Positions 1 to 8,530 of a DNA stretch of 64,000 nt are shown piece after piece. A program made the position numbers and the translations under genes. Under the pieces are notes generated by a model that saw nothing but the letters and a program-made list of their open reading frames with translations, was not told the DNA's origin and made no database searches. This DNA comes from Thioclava marina (GTDB taxonomy: Bacteria > Pseudomonadota > Alphaproteobacteria > Rhodobacterales > Rhodobacteraceae): positions 558,001 through 622,000 of the forward strand of contig NZ_MPZS01000001.1 in the NCBI RefSeq assembly GCF_002020135.1, given 5' to 3'. Position 1 is the stretch's first letter. Every line of letters starts with the position of its first letter.

Positions 1-1711
1 CATCCTCGGGACTACCGGTCGCGGCAAGGCGCAGGTGATAGGCGCGGATCAGCCGGATCGCGTCTTCGCAGCGCTCGACATAGCGGCCAAGCCAATAGAG
101 GTTGTCGGCCGCGCGCGCGGGCAAGGTGCCGGGCACGGTGCGTTGGAAACCGCCATCCGGGCGCGGCGCGAGGCTTGCGGGCGGCACCGGCTTGTCGGAC
201 ACGATCCAGACATCGGCGACCGCCCCGCCGCGCTGCATCGCAAGCGCGGTCGCGTCGCCCTCCTGCCCGATGCGCGCATACCCACCCTTCATGAAGCGCC
301 AGCCCTGAGCGGTACGTGCCGCGAAAACCCGCACCGTCATCGGACAGGGCCGCACCGAGCCGCCGCCCTTGCCATCCGCGCGCCAGGCGGGCGTGGTCGA
401 AAGCGTCACCGCCTCCTGCCCCACCAGCTTGCTGCCCTCCGCCTCAAGCCAATCCGCGATCGAGGCCTGCGCGCCCGAGCGGAACTGTCCGCCCAGCGCA
501 GTGGCCGCGTCGATATCGAAGGGCAGGTTCACCGCCATCGCGGGGCCGATCATCATCTGCTCGGCATTGGCACGCACATGGGCACGCTCGGCCGCGCCGC
601 CGCACCACCATGTCGCGATGTTGGGCATCACGAGCGGCGCGCCGGTCAGCACCTGCGAGATCTGCGGCAAGAAGGCCATCAGCGCGCGCGTCTCCAGCAC
701 GCCCGCGCCCAGCGCGTTGACCATCGCGAGATTGCCCAGCCGCACAGCCTCCATCAGCCCCGGCGTGCCGATCTGGCTTGCCGGGTCGAGCTCCAGCGGA
801 TCGACGAAGCCCGCATCCATCCGCCGCCAGAGCGCGCCCAGAGGCTGCGGCCCCTCGATCGTGCGCACCATCGCCTCGCCGTTCTGCACCAGCAGATCCT
901 CGCCCTCCAGCAGCGAAAGGCCCAGATAGCGCGCGATATAGGTGTGCTCGTAATAGCTGTCATTCGCAGGTCCGGGCGTCAGAATCGCCACTCGGCGCGG
1001 ACCTTCCTCGCCGCGCCCGGCCAGGGACTCCAGCGCGCCACGGAACTCGTTGAAGAACACCGCGAGCTTGTGGATGTGATCGCGCGGAAAGCTCTCGGGA
1101 AAGATCCGCCCCGTCGCCATCCGGTTTTCCAGCGCGAACCCCGCCCCCGAGGGCGCTTGCGTGCGATCCCCCAGCACGAACCACGACCCGTCGGGCGAGC
1201 GCCCGATCTCGAAGGCGAGAAGGTGCAGGTAATGCCCGCCGCGGGGCGCCACCCCCACCATCGGGCGCAGCCAGTGGCGGTTGCCCGCGATCAGCTCGGG
1301 CGGCAGATGCCCCTCCGAGACGAGCCGCGCCGGCCCGTAGAGATCGGCCATCACCGCCTCGAGCAGGTCCGCGCGCTGGCTCAACCCGTCGCAGATCCCC
1401 GCCCATTCGCTTTCGTGCAGCACGACCGGGATATGGCTGAGCGGCCATTCGCGCTCTGCCAGAACGTCATTGGTATACTGGCGGTAATAGACGCCCGCGT
1501 CGCGCAGGTACTGGTCGCCGCGCTCGAAACGTTGCGGGATCTCGGCCGGATCGAGGGCAAGGAATTTCTCGACGAAGGGCCGCCAGACCGGGCGCATCAC
1601 CCCGTTGCCGTCGAACAGCTCGTCGGCCACACCCGGCGAGGGCGTGTAGCCCGCCAGAAGCGGGTGCTGTTCGAGAGGGCTCGCAGCGTTGGGGGTCGCG
1701 GGGCTTTGCAT
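1..1711 (-). CDS. Circularly permuted ATP-grasp / alpha-E fusion protein (partial, C-terminus outside window)
   Basis: Reading leftward from an ATG at 1711 the frame stays open to base 1 (570 codons). The N-terminal part (EQHPLLAGYTPSPGVADELFDGNG, then DQYLRDAGVYYRQY, HESEWAGICDGLSQR, GDRTQAPSGAGFALENR) is the circularly permuted ATP-grasp family (DUF404/DUF407). From about residue 535 the text AADNLYWLGRYVERCEDAIR is the opening of an alpha-E (DUF403) helical domain, so this is the fused form. These proteins are predicted ATP-dependent carboxylate-amine ligases of unknown substrate, usually next to a transglutaminase/DUF2126 gene, which is exactly the upstream neighbour here (26 bases between stop and start). 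The remainder of the alpha-E domain lies beyond the edge. Family assignment is firm; function is inference. Confidence 0.88.
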   Translation of the reverse strand, partial: MQSPATPNAASPLEQHPLLAGYTPSPGVADELFDGNGVMRPVWRPFVEKFLALDPAEIPQRFERGDQYLRDAGVYYRQYTNDVLAEREWPLSHIPVVLHESEWAGICDGLSQRADLLEAVMADLYGPARLVSEGHLPPELIAGNRHWLRPMVGVAPRGGHYLHLLAFEIGRSPDGSWFVLGDRTQAPSGAGFALENRMATGRIFPESFPRDHIHKLAVFFNEFRGALESLAGRGEEGPRRVAILTPGPANDSYYEHTYIARYLGLSLLEGEDLLVQNGEAMVRTIEGPQPLGALWRRMDAGFVDPLELDPASQIGTPGLMEAVRLGNLAMVNALGAGVLETRALMAFLPQISQVLTGAPLVMPNIATWWCGGAAERAHVRANAEQMMIGPAMAVNLPFDIDAATALGGQFRSGAQASIADWLEAEGSKLVGQEAVTLSTTPAWRADGKGGGSVRPCPMTVRVFAARTAQGWRFMKGGYARIGQEGDATALAMQRGGAVADVWIVSDKPVPPASLAPRPDGGFQRTVPGTLPARAADNLYWLGRYVERCEDAIRLIRAYHLRLAATGSPED

Positions 1712-1736
1712 CGGATCTCCGGCGATCAGGCTCGGC

Positions 1737-4700
1737 TCAACTCAGCCCTATGGGACGGCGCAGGTCAAGCGTGAGCGGAAACTCGGGGTGGGTGCGCTCT
1801 GGTTCGGGGCGATAGGCGCCGGGGGTGTAGCCATGCCCCTCGAACCGCGCCAGACGCCGTGCCTCGGCCTCGTTTCCATTGACCGGGAAGGTGTCGTAAT
1901 TGCGCCCGCCCGGATGGGCCACGTGATAGACGCAGCCCGCGATCGCCCTGCCCGTCCAGTCGTCATAGATGTCGAAGGTGAGCGGCGCGTTGACCGGCAG
2001 CGTGGGGTGCAGCGCTTCGGCGGGTTGCCACGCCTTGAAGCGCACGCCCGCGACCGAGACCCCGCTTTCCTGCGTCCGCGCCAGCGGCACGGGGCGGCGG
2101 TTGCACATCACCTTGTAACGATCCTGATGCAGCGTAGTCATCTTCACCTGCAAACGCTCGACTGAGCTGTCGGTATAGCGCACCGTGCCGCCGATCGCGC
2201 CGGTCTCGCCCAGAACGTGCCACGGCTCGAGCGCCTGACGGATCTCGAGATGCACCCCCTCGGCCTCGATCTGGCCGCAGAAGGGGAAACGGAACTCGGA
2301 TTGCGCCTCGAACCATTGCGGATCGAGGTCGAATCCGTGGCGGCGCAGGTCCGCCAGAAGATCGGTGAAATCTTCCCACAGGTAATGCGGCAGCATGAAA
2401 CGGTCATGCAGCACCGTGCCCCAGCGCACCGGGCGCCCCTCGACGGGGCTGTTCCAGCAGCGCGCGATGATGGCGCGCAGCAGCAGTTGCTGGGCCAGCG
2501 ACATGCGCGGATCGGGCGGCATCTCGAAGCCACGGAACTCGACAAGGCCAAGCCGGCCGGTCGGGCCGTCGGGCGAATACATCTTGTCGATGCAGATCTC
2601 GGCGCGGTGGGTGTTGCCGGTCACGTCCGTCAGCATGTTGCGCAGCAGGCGATCGACCAACCACGGCGGCGGGACGTTGCCCGCGTCGGGCGGGTGGATC
2701 TGGCTCAGTGCGATTTCCAGCTCATAGAGCGTGTCGTGCCGTGCCTCGTCGATGCGCGGCGCTTGGCTTGTCGGGCCGATGAAGAGGCCCGAGAAGAGGT
2801 AGCTCAGCGAGGGGTGGCGCTGCCAGATCAGGATCAGCGATTTCAGCAGATCAGGGCGACGCAGGAAGGGGCTGTCGAGCAGCGTCTCGCCGCCCACCAC
2901 GACATGGTTGCCGCCGCCAGTGCCGGTATGGCGCCCGTCGATCATGAACTTGTCGGCGCCCAGCCGCGACTGGCGGGCCTCTTCATAGATCGCCTCGGTC
3001 GTGGCCACGCAATCCTCCCAGCTATGGGCCGGGTGGATGTTCACTTCGATCACGCCCGGATCGGGGGCGACCCGGATCACGTTGAGGCGCGGGTCATGTG
3101 GCGGCGCGTAGCCCTCGATATGGATCGGCAGGCCGAGCGCCTTGGCGCTTTCCTCCGCCGCCGCGATCAGTTCGAGGTAGTCCTCCAGCGCCTCGGTCGG
3201 CGGCATGAAGATGCACAGACGCCCGTCGCGCGGCTCGATCGAGAGCGCGGTGCGCACGACGCCCCCCACCGTATCGAGCTCCTGCTCGACGATCTCTTGG
3301 CCCGGCTCGGCCGATTGCGCCTCGGAGACGGGCTGCGTGTGTTCCTTCGTCGGCTTTTCGATCAACCCCTCGTCTTCGAGCGCTTTGATCAGTTCGTGGA
3401 AGTCGGGCAACTCCTTCACCGGCAGCGAGGTGTCGGTCACGTAGTGATAGGGATATTGCGCGGGCGGCACGTAAGGCAGCGCGCCCAGCGGCAGGCGGAA
3501 GCCCGCGGGGCTGTCGCCGGGAATCAGGAACAGCTTGCCGCGCCGGGTCTTCCATTTCTCCGAGCGCCAGCGATGGCCGGGCTGCGCCTTGGACTGCCAG
3601 CGCTGGATCGGCAGAACGTAGCCTGTTGGCCGATCGAGCCCGCGCGAGAAGACACGGGCGAAGCGCGCGCGATCCTCGGGATTCTTCAGCTTGCTGTCCT
3701 CGGGGGTCACGTTGGGCGGCAGGTTGCCCTCTTTCATCATCCATTCGGCCGGATCCTCGAAAACGGGCTGCGCATAGCCCGAACCGAGCCCAAGATGATG
3801 TGCGATCCCTTCGGCGAGCTTGCCAGCCTCTTCCGGCCCTGCCCCGGTCTTCGCGCCCTCCTTGGCGATCAGCGCCTCGTCGCGCCAGATCGGTTTGCCG
3901 TCGCGCCGCCAGTAAAGCGAGAAGGTCCAGCGCGGCAGGCTCTCGCCCGGATACCACTTGCCCTGCCCGTAATGCAGGAAGCCCCCCGGCGCGAAACGGT
4001 CGCGCAGACGCCGGATCAGCTCATCGGCGAGCGCACGCTTTTGCGGGCCGACGGCGGCGGTGTTCCACTCGTCGCTTTCGAAATCGTCGATCGAGACAAA
4101 GGTCGGCTCGCCTCCCATCGTCAGGCGCACATCGCCCGCCTTCAGGCTTTCATCGACCTTGCGCCCCAGCGCGTTGAGCCGCTGCCACGCCTCGTCGGAG
4201 AACGGCTTGGTGATGCGCGGATGTTCAGCCACGCGGTTCACCGTCATGTCGAAAGCGAAATTCACCTCCGGGCTGCCGACCGAGGAAAAGCCCCCCGAAA
4301 TCGGCGCGGCATTGCGGAAATGGGGCGTGGCGGCGAGCGGGATATGGCTCTCGCCGGTCAGCAGCCCCGAGGTCGGATCAAGCCCGATCCAGCCCGCGCC
4401 CGGAATGAAGACCTCGCACCAGGCATGCAGGTCGGTGAAGTCGTGATCGGTGCCCGACGGCCCATCCAACGCCTCGAGATCGGGTTTCAGCTGGATCAGG
4501 TAGCCCGAGACGAAGCGCGCCGCGAAGCCGAGATGGCGCAGCACCTGCACCAGCAGCCACGAGCTGTCCCGGCAGGAACCCGACTTCTTGCCCAACGTCT
4601 CCTCGGGCGTCTGCACGCCGGGATCCATGCGGATCGTGTAATCGACGACGTTGGAGATCTTCGCATTGAGCGAGACGAGGAAATCCACTGTGCCCTTGAT

Positions 4701-5111
4701 CGTGTAATCCAGCTCGCCGATGAACTGGGCGAGCAGCGGACCTTCGGGCTCGGGGGTGCGGTAGATCGAGAGATCCTCGCGCAGTTCCTCGGGGTAATCG
4801 AAGGGCCATTCCTCGGCATATTCCTCGGTGAAGAAATCGAACGGGTTGTAGACGGTCATATCCGCCGTCAGATCGACCTCGATCTTCAGTTCGGTCACCG
4901 GCTCGGGAAAGACGAAGCGCGCCAGCCAGTTGCCGTAAGGGTCTTGCTGGTGGTTCACGAAATGCCCGCCGGGGCTGACCTTGAGCGAATGCGAGATCAC
5001 CCTTGTGCGCGAATGCGGCGCAGGGCGTAGCCGGATGATCTGCGGGCCCAGCGTCACCGGCCGGTCATATTTGTAATGGGTCAGGTGATAGATGCTGGCA
5101 TGAATTGCCAT
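1737..5111 (-). CDS. Transglutaminase-like / DUF2126 protein
   Basis: A 1124-residue protein when started at the ATG at 5111 ([19 protein letters not shown]); an upstream in-frame start at 5180 only adds an Arg-rich tail not typical of the family. The first ~300 residues are a bacterial transglutaminase-like domain with the usual N-terminal beta-sandwich and catalytic Cys ([12 protein letters not shown]), His (DLHAWCEVF) and Asp (GLDPTSG). The remaining ~800 residues are DUF2126, with the conserved [16 protein letters not shown] signature of a predicted glutamine-synthetase-fold COOH-NH2 ligase. It precedes the ATP-grasp/alpha-E gene co-directionally. Known family expectation: such clusters were predicted to make or edit a peptide-like amide; no substrate has been shown. 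No signal peptide, so cytoplasmic. Confidence 0.9.
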   Translation of the reverse strand: MAIHASIYHLTHYKYDRPVTLGPQIIRLRPAPHSRTRVISHSLKVSPGGHFVNHQQDPYGNWLARFVFPEPVTELKIEVDLTADMTVYNPFDFFTEEYAEEWPFDYPEELREDLSIYRTPEPEGPLLAQFIGELDYTIKGTVDFLVSLNAKISNVVDYTIRMDPGVQTPEETLGKKSGSCRDSSWLLVQVLRHLGFAARFVSGYLIQLKPDLEALDGPSGTDHDFTDLHAWCEVFIPGAGWIGLDPTSGLLTGESHIPLAATPHFRNAAPISGGFSSVGSPEVNFAFDMTVNRVAEHPRITKPFSDEAWQRLNALGRKVDESLKAGDVRLTMGGEPTFVSIDDFESDEWNTAAVGPQKRALADELIRRLRDRFAPGGFLHYGQGKWYPGESLPRWTFSLYWRRDGKPIWRDEALIAKEGAKTGAGPEEAGKLAEGIAHHLGLGSGYAQPVFEDPAEWMMKEGNLPPNVTPEDSKLKNPEDRARFARVFSRGLDRPTGYVLPIQRWQSKAQPGHRWRSEKWKTRRGKLFLIPGDSPAGFRLPLGALPYVPPAQYPYHYVTDTSLPVKELPDFHELIKALEDEGLIEKPTKEHTQPVSEAQSAEPGQEIVEQELDTVGGVVRTALSIEPRDGRLCIFMPPTEALEDYLELIAAAEESAKALGLPIHIEGYAPPHDPRLNVIRVAPDPGVIEVNIHPAHSWEDCVATTEAIYEEARQSRLGADKFMIDGRHTGTGGGNHVVVGGETLLDSPFLRRPDLLKSLILIWQRHPSLSYLFSGLFIGPTSQAPRIDEARHDTLYELEIALSQIHPPDAGNVPPPWLVDRLLRNMLTDVTGNTHRAEICIDKMYSPDGPTGRLGLVEFRGFEMPPDPRMSLAQQLLLRAIIARCWNSPVEGRPVRWGTVLHDRFMLPHYLWEDFTDLLADLRRHGFDLDPQWFEAQSEFRFPFCGQIEAEGVHLEIRQALEPWHVLGETGAIGGTVRYTDSSVERLQVKMTTLHQDRYKVMCNRRPVPLARTQESGVSVAGVRFKAWQPAEALHPTLPVNAPLTFDIYDDWTGRAIAGCVYHVAHPGGRNYDTFPVNGNEAEARRLARFEGHGYTPGAYRPEPERTHPEFPLTLDLRRPIGLS

Positions 5112-5439
5112 CCGCTCGGCTCCCGCGTCTGCTCCGTACCGGGCCAGATTACGCCGCCCTTCGGCGGGCGAAACCCGCAATCCGTCAAATGCAGGTCAGT
5201 TTCGCCACTCATCTGCGCAGATGCGCGTTTTTTGGGCGTCACCGCCGTGACCAGCCCCCGCAACCACGAAGACCCAACCACAGCCCCCCAATCCACACGC
5301 GCCCCAGGCGCTGTCGATCAACACGGATCGAGCCGGCGCGCGTCGCTTTAAAATTTATTTCCGACTACTTCACTCAACTATTGACGCACCGGTGATCCGC
5401 CTCTACCTCTCGCCTCGGAAAAAGCGAATGGAGACGCAA
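5112..5439. other. Divergent intergenic region between the DUF2126 gene and the iron-binding protein gene
   Basis: 328 bases without a credible gene. It holds a perfect 14-bp palindrome CATCTGCGCAGATG at 5210-5223, about 100 bases upstream of the DUF2126 start, followed on the plus strand by a T6 run. Towards the right end there is an AT-rich patch (5351-5363, TTTAAAATTTATT) in the position expected for a promoter of the gene starting at 5440. I see no clear Fur, Irr or RirA box. Confidence 0.5.
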
Positions 5440-6441
5440 ATGAATCGGACCCTTGCCATCGCCCTGATCACCACCGCGATCGCAGCGCCCGCGCTGGCTG
5501 ATGTGAACATCTACTCTCACCGTCAGCCCGAGCTGATCCAGCCGGTGCTCGATGCCTTTACCGCGAAGACCGGGATCAACGTGAACACGGCCTATGTCGA
5601 GAAAGGCATGGTCGAGCGCCTGAAAGCCGAGGGCGATCGCTCTCCCGCCGATCTGGTGATGACCGTCGATATCGCGCGCCTCGAAGAGGTGGTGAATGCC
5701 GGCGTCACGCAAGCGGTCGACAGCGCGATCCTCACCGATGCGATCCCGGCCCCGTTCCGCGATGCGGGCAACCAGTGGTTCGGCCTGACCTCGCGGGCGC
5801 GGATCGTCTATGCCTCGAAGGATCGCGTCGCGGATGGCGAAGTGACCACCTATGAGGATCTTTCAAGCGAGAAATGGAAAGGCCGGATCTGCACCCGCTC
5901 CTTCACCTCGGATTACAACGTGGCCCTGACCTCGGCCCATCTCGCGCATCACGGGGCGGAGGCCACGAAGACCTGGCTCGAAGGACTCAAGGCGAACCTT
6001 GCCAAGAAGCCCGAGGGCAATGACCGCTCGCAGGTGAAGTCGATCTGGGCGGGCGAATGCGATATCTCGCTGGGCAACACCTATTACATGGGGCAGATGC
6101 TCGCCGATCCCGAACAGACCGAATGGGCCAATTCCGTCCGCATCGTCTTTCCCGTCTTCGAGGATGGCGGGACGCATATGAACGTCTCGGGCGTCGCGAT
6201 GACCAAGGCGGCGCCGAACCGCGAGGACGCGCTGAAGCTGATGGAATTCCTCGTCTCGGACGAGGCCCAGCAGATCTACGCCCAGACCAACCACGAATTC
6301 CCGATCAAGCCGGGCGTCGCGCGCTCGGAACTGGTGCAGAGCTGGGGCGAGTTCACGCCAGACACGCTCACGCTCGACACGCTGGCCGAATTGCGCCCCG
6401 AGGCGCTGAAACTGATCGACGAGGTCGATTTCGACGGCTGA
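5440..6441 (+). CDS. Fe(3+) ABC transporter periplasmic substrate-binding protein (FbpA/FutA type)
   Basis: The ATG at 5440 gives a clean Sec signal peptide (MNRTLAIALITTAIAAPALA, cleavage before DVNIYSHRQ) and follows a GGAGACG ribosome site; an earlier start at 5392 would bury the signal. The mature 313-residue protein has the class II iron-binding SBP fold: VNIYSHRQPELIQPVLDAF at the start, DLVMTVDIARLEEV, WFGLTSRARIVYAS, and the paired-tyrosine region GNTYYMGQM used for Fe3+ coordination in FbpA-like proteins. It would deliver ferric iron to an inner-membrane ABC permease, but no permease or ATPase gene is adjacent; the next gene is convergent, ending 6 bases away. It is therefore an orphan binding protein here. 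Confidence 0.88.
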   Translation: MNRTLAIALITTAIAAPALADVNIYSHRQPELIQPVLDAFTAKTGINVNTAYVEKGMVERLKAEGDRSPADLVMTVDIARLEEVVNAGVTQAVDSAILTDAIPAPFRDAGNQWFGLTSRARIVYASKDRVADGEVTTYEDLSSEKWKGRICTRSFTSDYNVALTSAHLAHHGAEATKTWLEGLKANLAKKPEGNDRSQVKSIWAGECDISLGNTYYMGQMLADPEQTEWANSVRIVFPVFEDGGTHMNVSGVAMTKAAPNREDALKLMEFLVSDEAQQIYAQTNHEFPIKPGVARSELVQSWGEFTPDTLTLDTLAELRPEALKLIDEVDFDG

Positions 6442-6447
6442 GCGGGC

Positions 6448-7224
6448 TTACTGCGCGGCTACGGCGAGGGCGGGATCGGCCCCGATCCGAACGCCCTCGA
6501 TCGCGGCAAGCTCTACCAGATCGCGCTGGAAGCGGCGGCGCAACCGCGCCCCGGCCAGCGTATCGAACTCCGCGATCGGCGCGCCCTGCGGCTGCCGGTC
6601 GTGGAACTTCGCGAGTCGCTGCATCTGCTTGGGACCGATATGGATGCCGGAATGATGCAGCCGCTGCATCATCGCGATCACGCTGTCGGACTGGCGCACG
6701 GGCTGGATCGGCTCGGGCGCGACCGAGGCCCCCGGCACCAGCGCCGCGAGCGCTTCCTCGAAAAGGACGGGTGCGGGCAGCACGATGATCTCACGCGGAT
6801 TGAGCGCGGCCTTGAGATCGCTCACCACCTCGACCCAGCCGCGCGCGCGCGCCAGAAGACGCGGCACCGCACCGTTGAAAGGCTTGAGCGCACGTTTCTC
6901 GGCCAGGTCGCGCCAGAGCATCGGGTAATAGGCGTCATAGCAGGGAAGATGCAGAACCACCCGGCCGATCGGCGCATTCACGATCTGGGCGAAACGCGCC
7001 GCACGTTCGCGGGTGCGCGCGAAGAAATGGAAGAGCCCCGAGGCGCTGTCCCCGATCAGGCGCGAATCGAGATGGATCTGCCCCAGCGGATGCGGACCAA
7101 GCACCGCCGCACCATATCCCGCAGCCGCGAGCGCCTTCTGGCCATGCGCAAGACTGCGCGCCATTTGCGCACCAAGCCCGCCAGATGCCGGGGCCGCGAT
7201 GAAGATATGGTGCTGCCTGATCAT
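6448..7224 (-). CDS. Conserved-looking hypothetical protein, possibly a divergent sulfotransferase-like fold
   Basis: 258 residues from the ATG at 7224 (MIRQHHIFIAAPASGG), preceded by GCGGAG; a longer frame to 7389 is Arg/Pro-rich and runs into the divergent promoter of the nucleoside hydrolase gene. The opening HHIFIAAPASGGLGAQMARSL resembles the strand-loop-helix start of sulfotransferase-like proteins (usually HIGTxKTGT), but no canonical PAPS loop is visible. Other recognisable stretches, such as GRVVLHLPCYDAYYPMLWRDL, do not match a family I can name. No signal peptide or membrane segment. It is convergent with the iron-binding protein gene and divergent from the nucleoside hydrolase gene. 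Function unknown. Confidence 0.6.
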   Translation of the reverse strand: MIRQHHIFIAAPASGGLGAQMARSLAHGQKALAAAGYGAAVLGPHPLGQIHLDSRLIGDSASGLFHFFARTRERAARFAQIVNAPIGRVVLHLPCYDAYYPMLWRDLAEKRALKPFNGAVPRLLARARGWVEVVSDLKAALNPREIIVLPAPVLFEEALAALVPGASVAPEPIQPVRQSDSVIAMMQRLHHSGIHIGPKQMQRLAKFHDRQPQGAPIAEFDTLAGARLRRRFQRDLVELAAIEGVRIGADPALAVAAQ

Positions 7225-7382
7225 GAAACACTCCGCCCTTGTCACTCTGGTCGACCGTCGAACTAGACAGCGAATGTGGCGAAATAGCGCCGGGTTGGGG
7301 AAAGCTTCGGGGCGACGCGGCGCGGCTGGACTTCGCCGACCGCCCGCGCCAGTCTGCGCGAACCCGCAGCGAGGAGATCCCA

Positions 7383-8318
7383 ATGGCACGCAAGATCATC
7401 ATCGACACCGATCCCGGCCAGGATGACGCGGTTGCGATCCTGCTCGCGCTGGCGAGCCCCGAGCTCGATGTGCTGGGCATCACCTGCGTCGCAGGCAACG
7501 TGCCGCTGGCGCTGACATCGAGGAATGCGCGCGTGGTCTGCGAACTGGCGGGCCGGACCGAGGTGCCGATCTTTGCGGGCTGCGACCGTCCGCTCGAGCG
7601 CAAGCTGGTCACCGCGGAATATGTGCATGGAAAGACTGGGCTCGACGGGATCGCCCTGCCCGAGCCCGAGATGGCGCTGCAAGAACGTCACGCGGTCGAT
7701 TTCCTGATCGAGACGCTGCGTTCCGAGCCTGCGGGATCGGTCACGCTCTGCCCTCTGGGACCGCTGACCAATATCGCCACCGCCTTGCAGCGCGCCCCCG
7801 ATATCGCGGCGCGAATCTCGGAGATCGTGCTGATGGGCGGGGCCTATTTCGAGGTCGGCAACACCACACCCGCGGCCGAGTTCAACATCCATGTCGACCC
7901 GCAGGCCGCCGAGATCGTGTTCCGATCCGGCGTGCCGCTCGTGGTGATGCCGCTCGACGTGACGCATAAGGCGCTGACCACCCGTGCCCGCGTCGAAGCC
8001 TTCCGCAATCTCGGCACGCCGGTCGGCCATGCGGTCGCGAGCTGGACCGATTTCTTCGAGCGTTTCGACATGGCGAAATACGGCTCGGAAGGCGCGCCGC
8101 TGCATGACCCCTGCGTGATCGCCTATCTGCTCAAGCCCGATCTCTTCACGGGGCGTCATATCAATGTCGAGATCGAGACCACATCCGAGCTGACGATGGG
8201 CATGACGGTCGCCGATTGGTGGCGGGTGACGGACCGTGCGCCCAATGCGATGTTCATGGGCGATGTGGATGCGGCCGGGTTCTATGCGCTCCTGACCGAA
8301 CGGCTCGCGCGGCTTTGA
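7383..8318 (+). CDS. Inosine/uridine-preferring nucleoside hydrolase
   Basis: 311 residues from the ATG at 7383, which follows GAGGAGATCCCA; the open frame extends further upstream but without homology-like text. The N-terminus KIIIDTDPGQDDAVAILLAL carries the DTDPGxDD calcium-binding motif of the family. PLGPLTNIATAL, VLMGGAYFEVGNTTPAAEFNIHVDPQAA and the late LHDPCVIAYLL are further hallmark segments. The enzyme cleaves the N-glycosidic bond of ribonucleosides for base salvage; the base specificity cannot be read from sequence. It stands alone, followed by a repeat-rich gap before selO. Confidence 0.93.
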   Translation: MARKIIIDTDPGQDDAVAILLALASPELDVLGITCVAGNVPLALTSRNARVVCELAGRTEVPIFAGCDRPLERKLVTAEYVHGKTGLDGIALPEPEMALQERHAVDFLIETLRSEPAGSVTLCPLGPLTNIATALQRAPDIAARISEIVLMGGAYFEVGNTTPAAEFNIHVDPQAAEIVFRSGVPLVVMPLDVTHKALTTRARVEAFRNLGTPVGHAVASWTDFFERFDMAKYGSEGAPLHDPCVIAYLLKPDLFTGRHINVEIETTSELTMGMTVADWWRVTDRAPNAMFMGDVDAAGFYALLTERLARL

Positions 8319-8328
8319 GGTGTCGGAG

Positions 8329-8437
8329 GGGGCGCTGCCCCCGTCGCCGGAGGGCGACAAATACTGACGAAACAGGAGGCTAGGCCTCCATCGCCGGCGG
8401 GCGACAAAAACTGACGAAGCAGGGGGCGCTGCCCCCG
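8329..8437. repeat. Tandem 33-bp unit with flanking GC hairpins
   Basis: Two near-identical units, at 8344-8376 and 8391-8423, each reading TCGCCGG(A/C)GGGCGACAAA, then TACTGACGAAACAGG or AACTGACGAAGCAGG. They are bracketed by two copies of the hairpin GGGGGCGCTGCCCCC at 8329-8343 and 8423-8437. The first unit is followed by the small palindrome AGGAGGCTAGGCCTCC. The block lies directly downstream of the nucleoside hydrolase stop and upstream of selO; it does not code for a credible protein. Confidence 0.65.
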
Positions 8438-8453
8438 CCGGCCTGCGGCCAGC

Positions 8454-8484
8454 CCCCCGAGATATTTGGATCAAGAAGAAGGGG
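8454..8484 (+). repeat. ATCAAGAAGAAG-type intergenic repeat, copy 1
   Basis: CCCCCCGAGATATTTGG followed by ATCAAGAAGAAGGGG. It shares the core GATATTTnnATCAAGAAGAAG with four further copies in this window (17.9, 28.0, 32.9 and 58.8 kb), always between genes. This copy sits 47 bases upstream of the selO start. Confidence 0.75.
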
Positions 8485-8530
8485 ATTGGATTGCGCACGA
8501 AGCGGCATAAATAAGGACGAAGGAGCTCCA

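Noticed and set aside
35-1774. Plus-strand open frame opposite the ATP-grasp gene
   Set aside because: Antisense artefact of GC codon bias; the minus strand reads continuously as ATP-grasp/alpha-E family text.
2217-5030. Long plus-strand open frame (937 codons) opposite the DUF2126 gene
   Set aside because: High-GC antisense frame; Arg/Gln/His-rich text without motifs, while the minus strand has a clear full-length transglutaminase-DUF2126 protein.
5340-5440. Fur/Irr/RirA box ahead of the iron-binding protein gene
   Set aside because: Only a general AT-rich patch is present; no inverted repeat of the expected form could be read.
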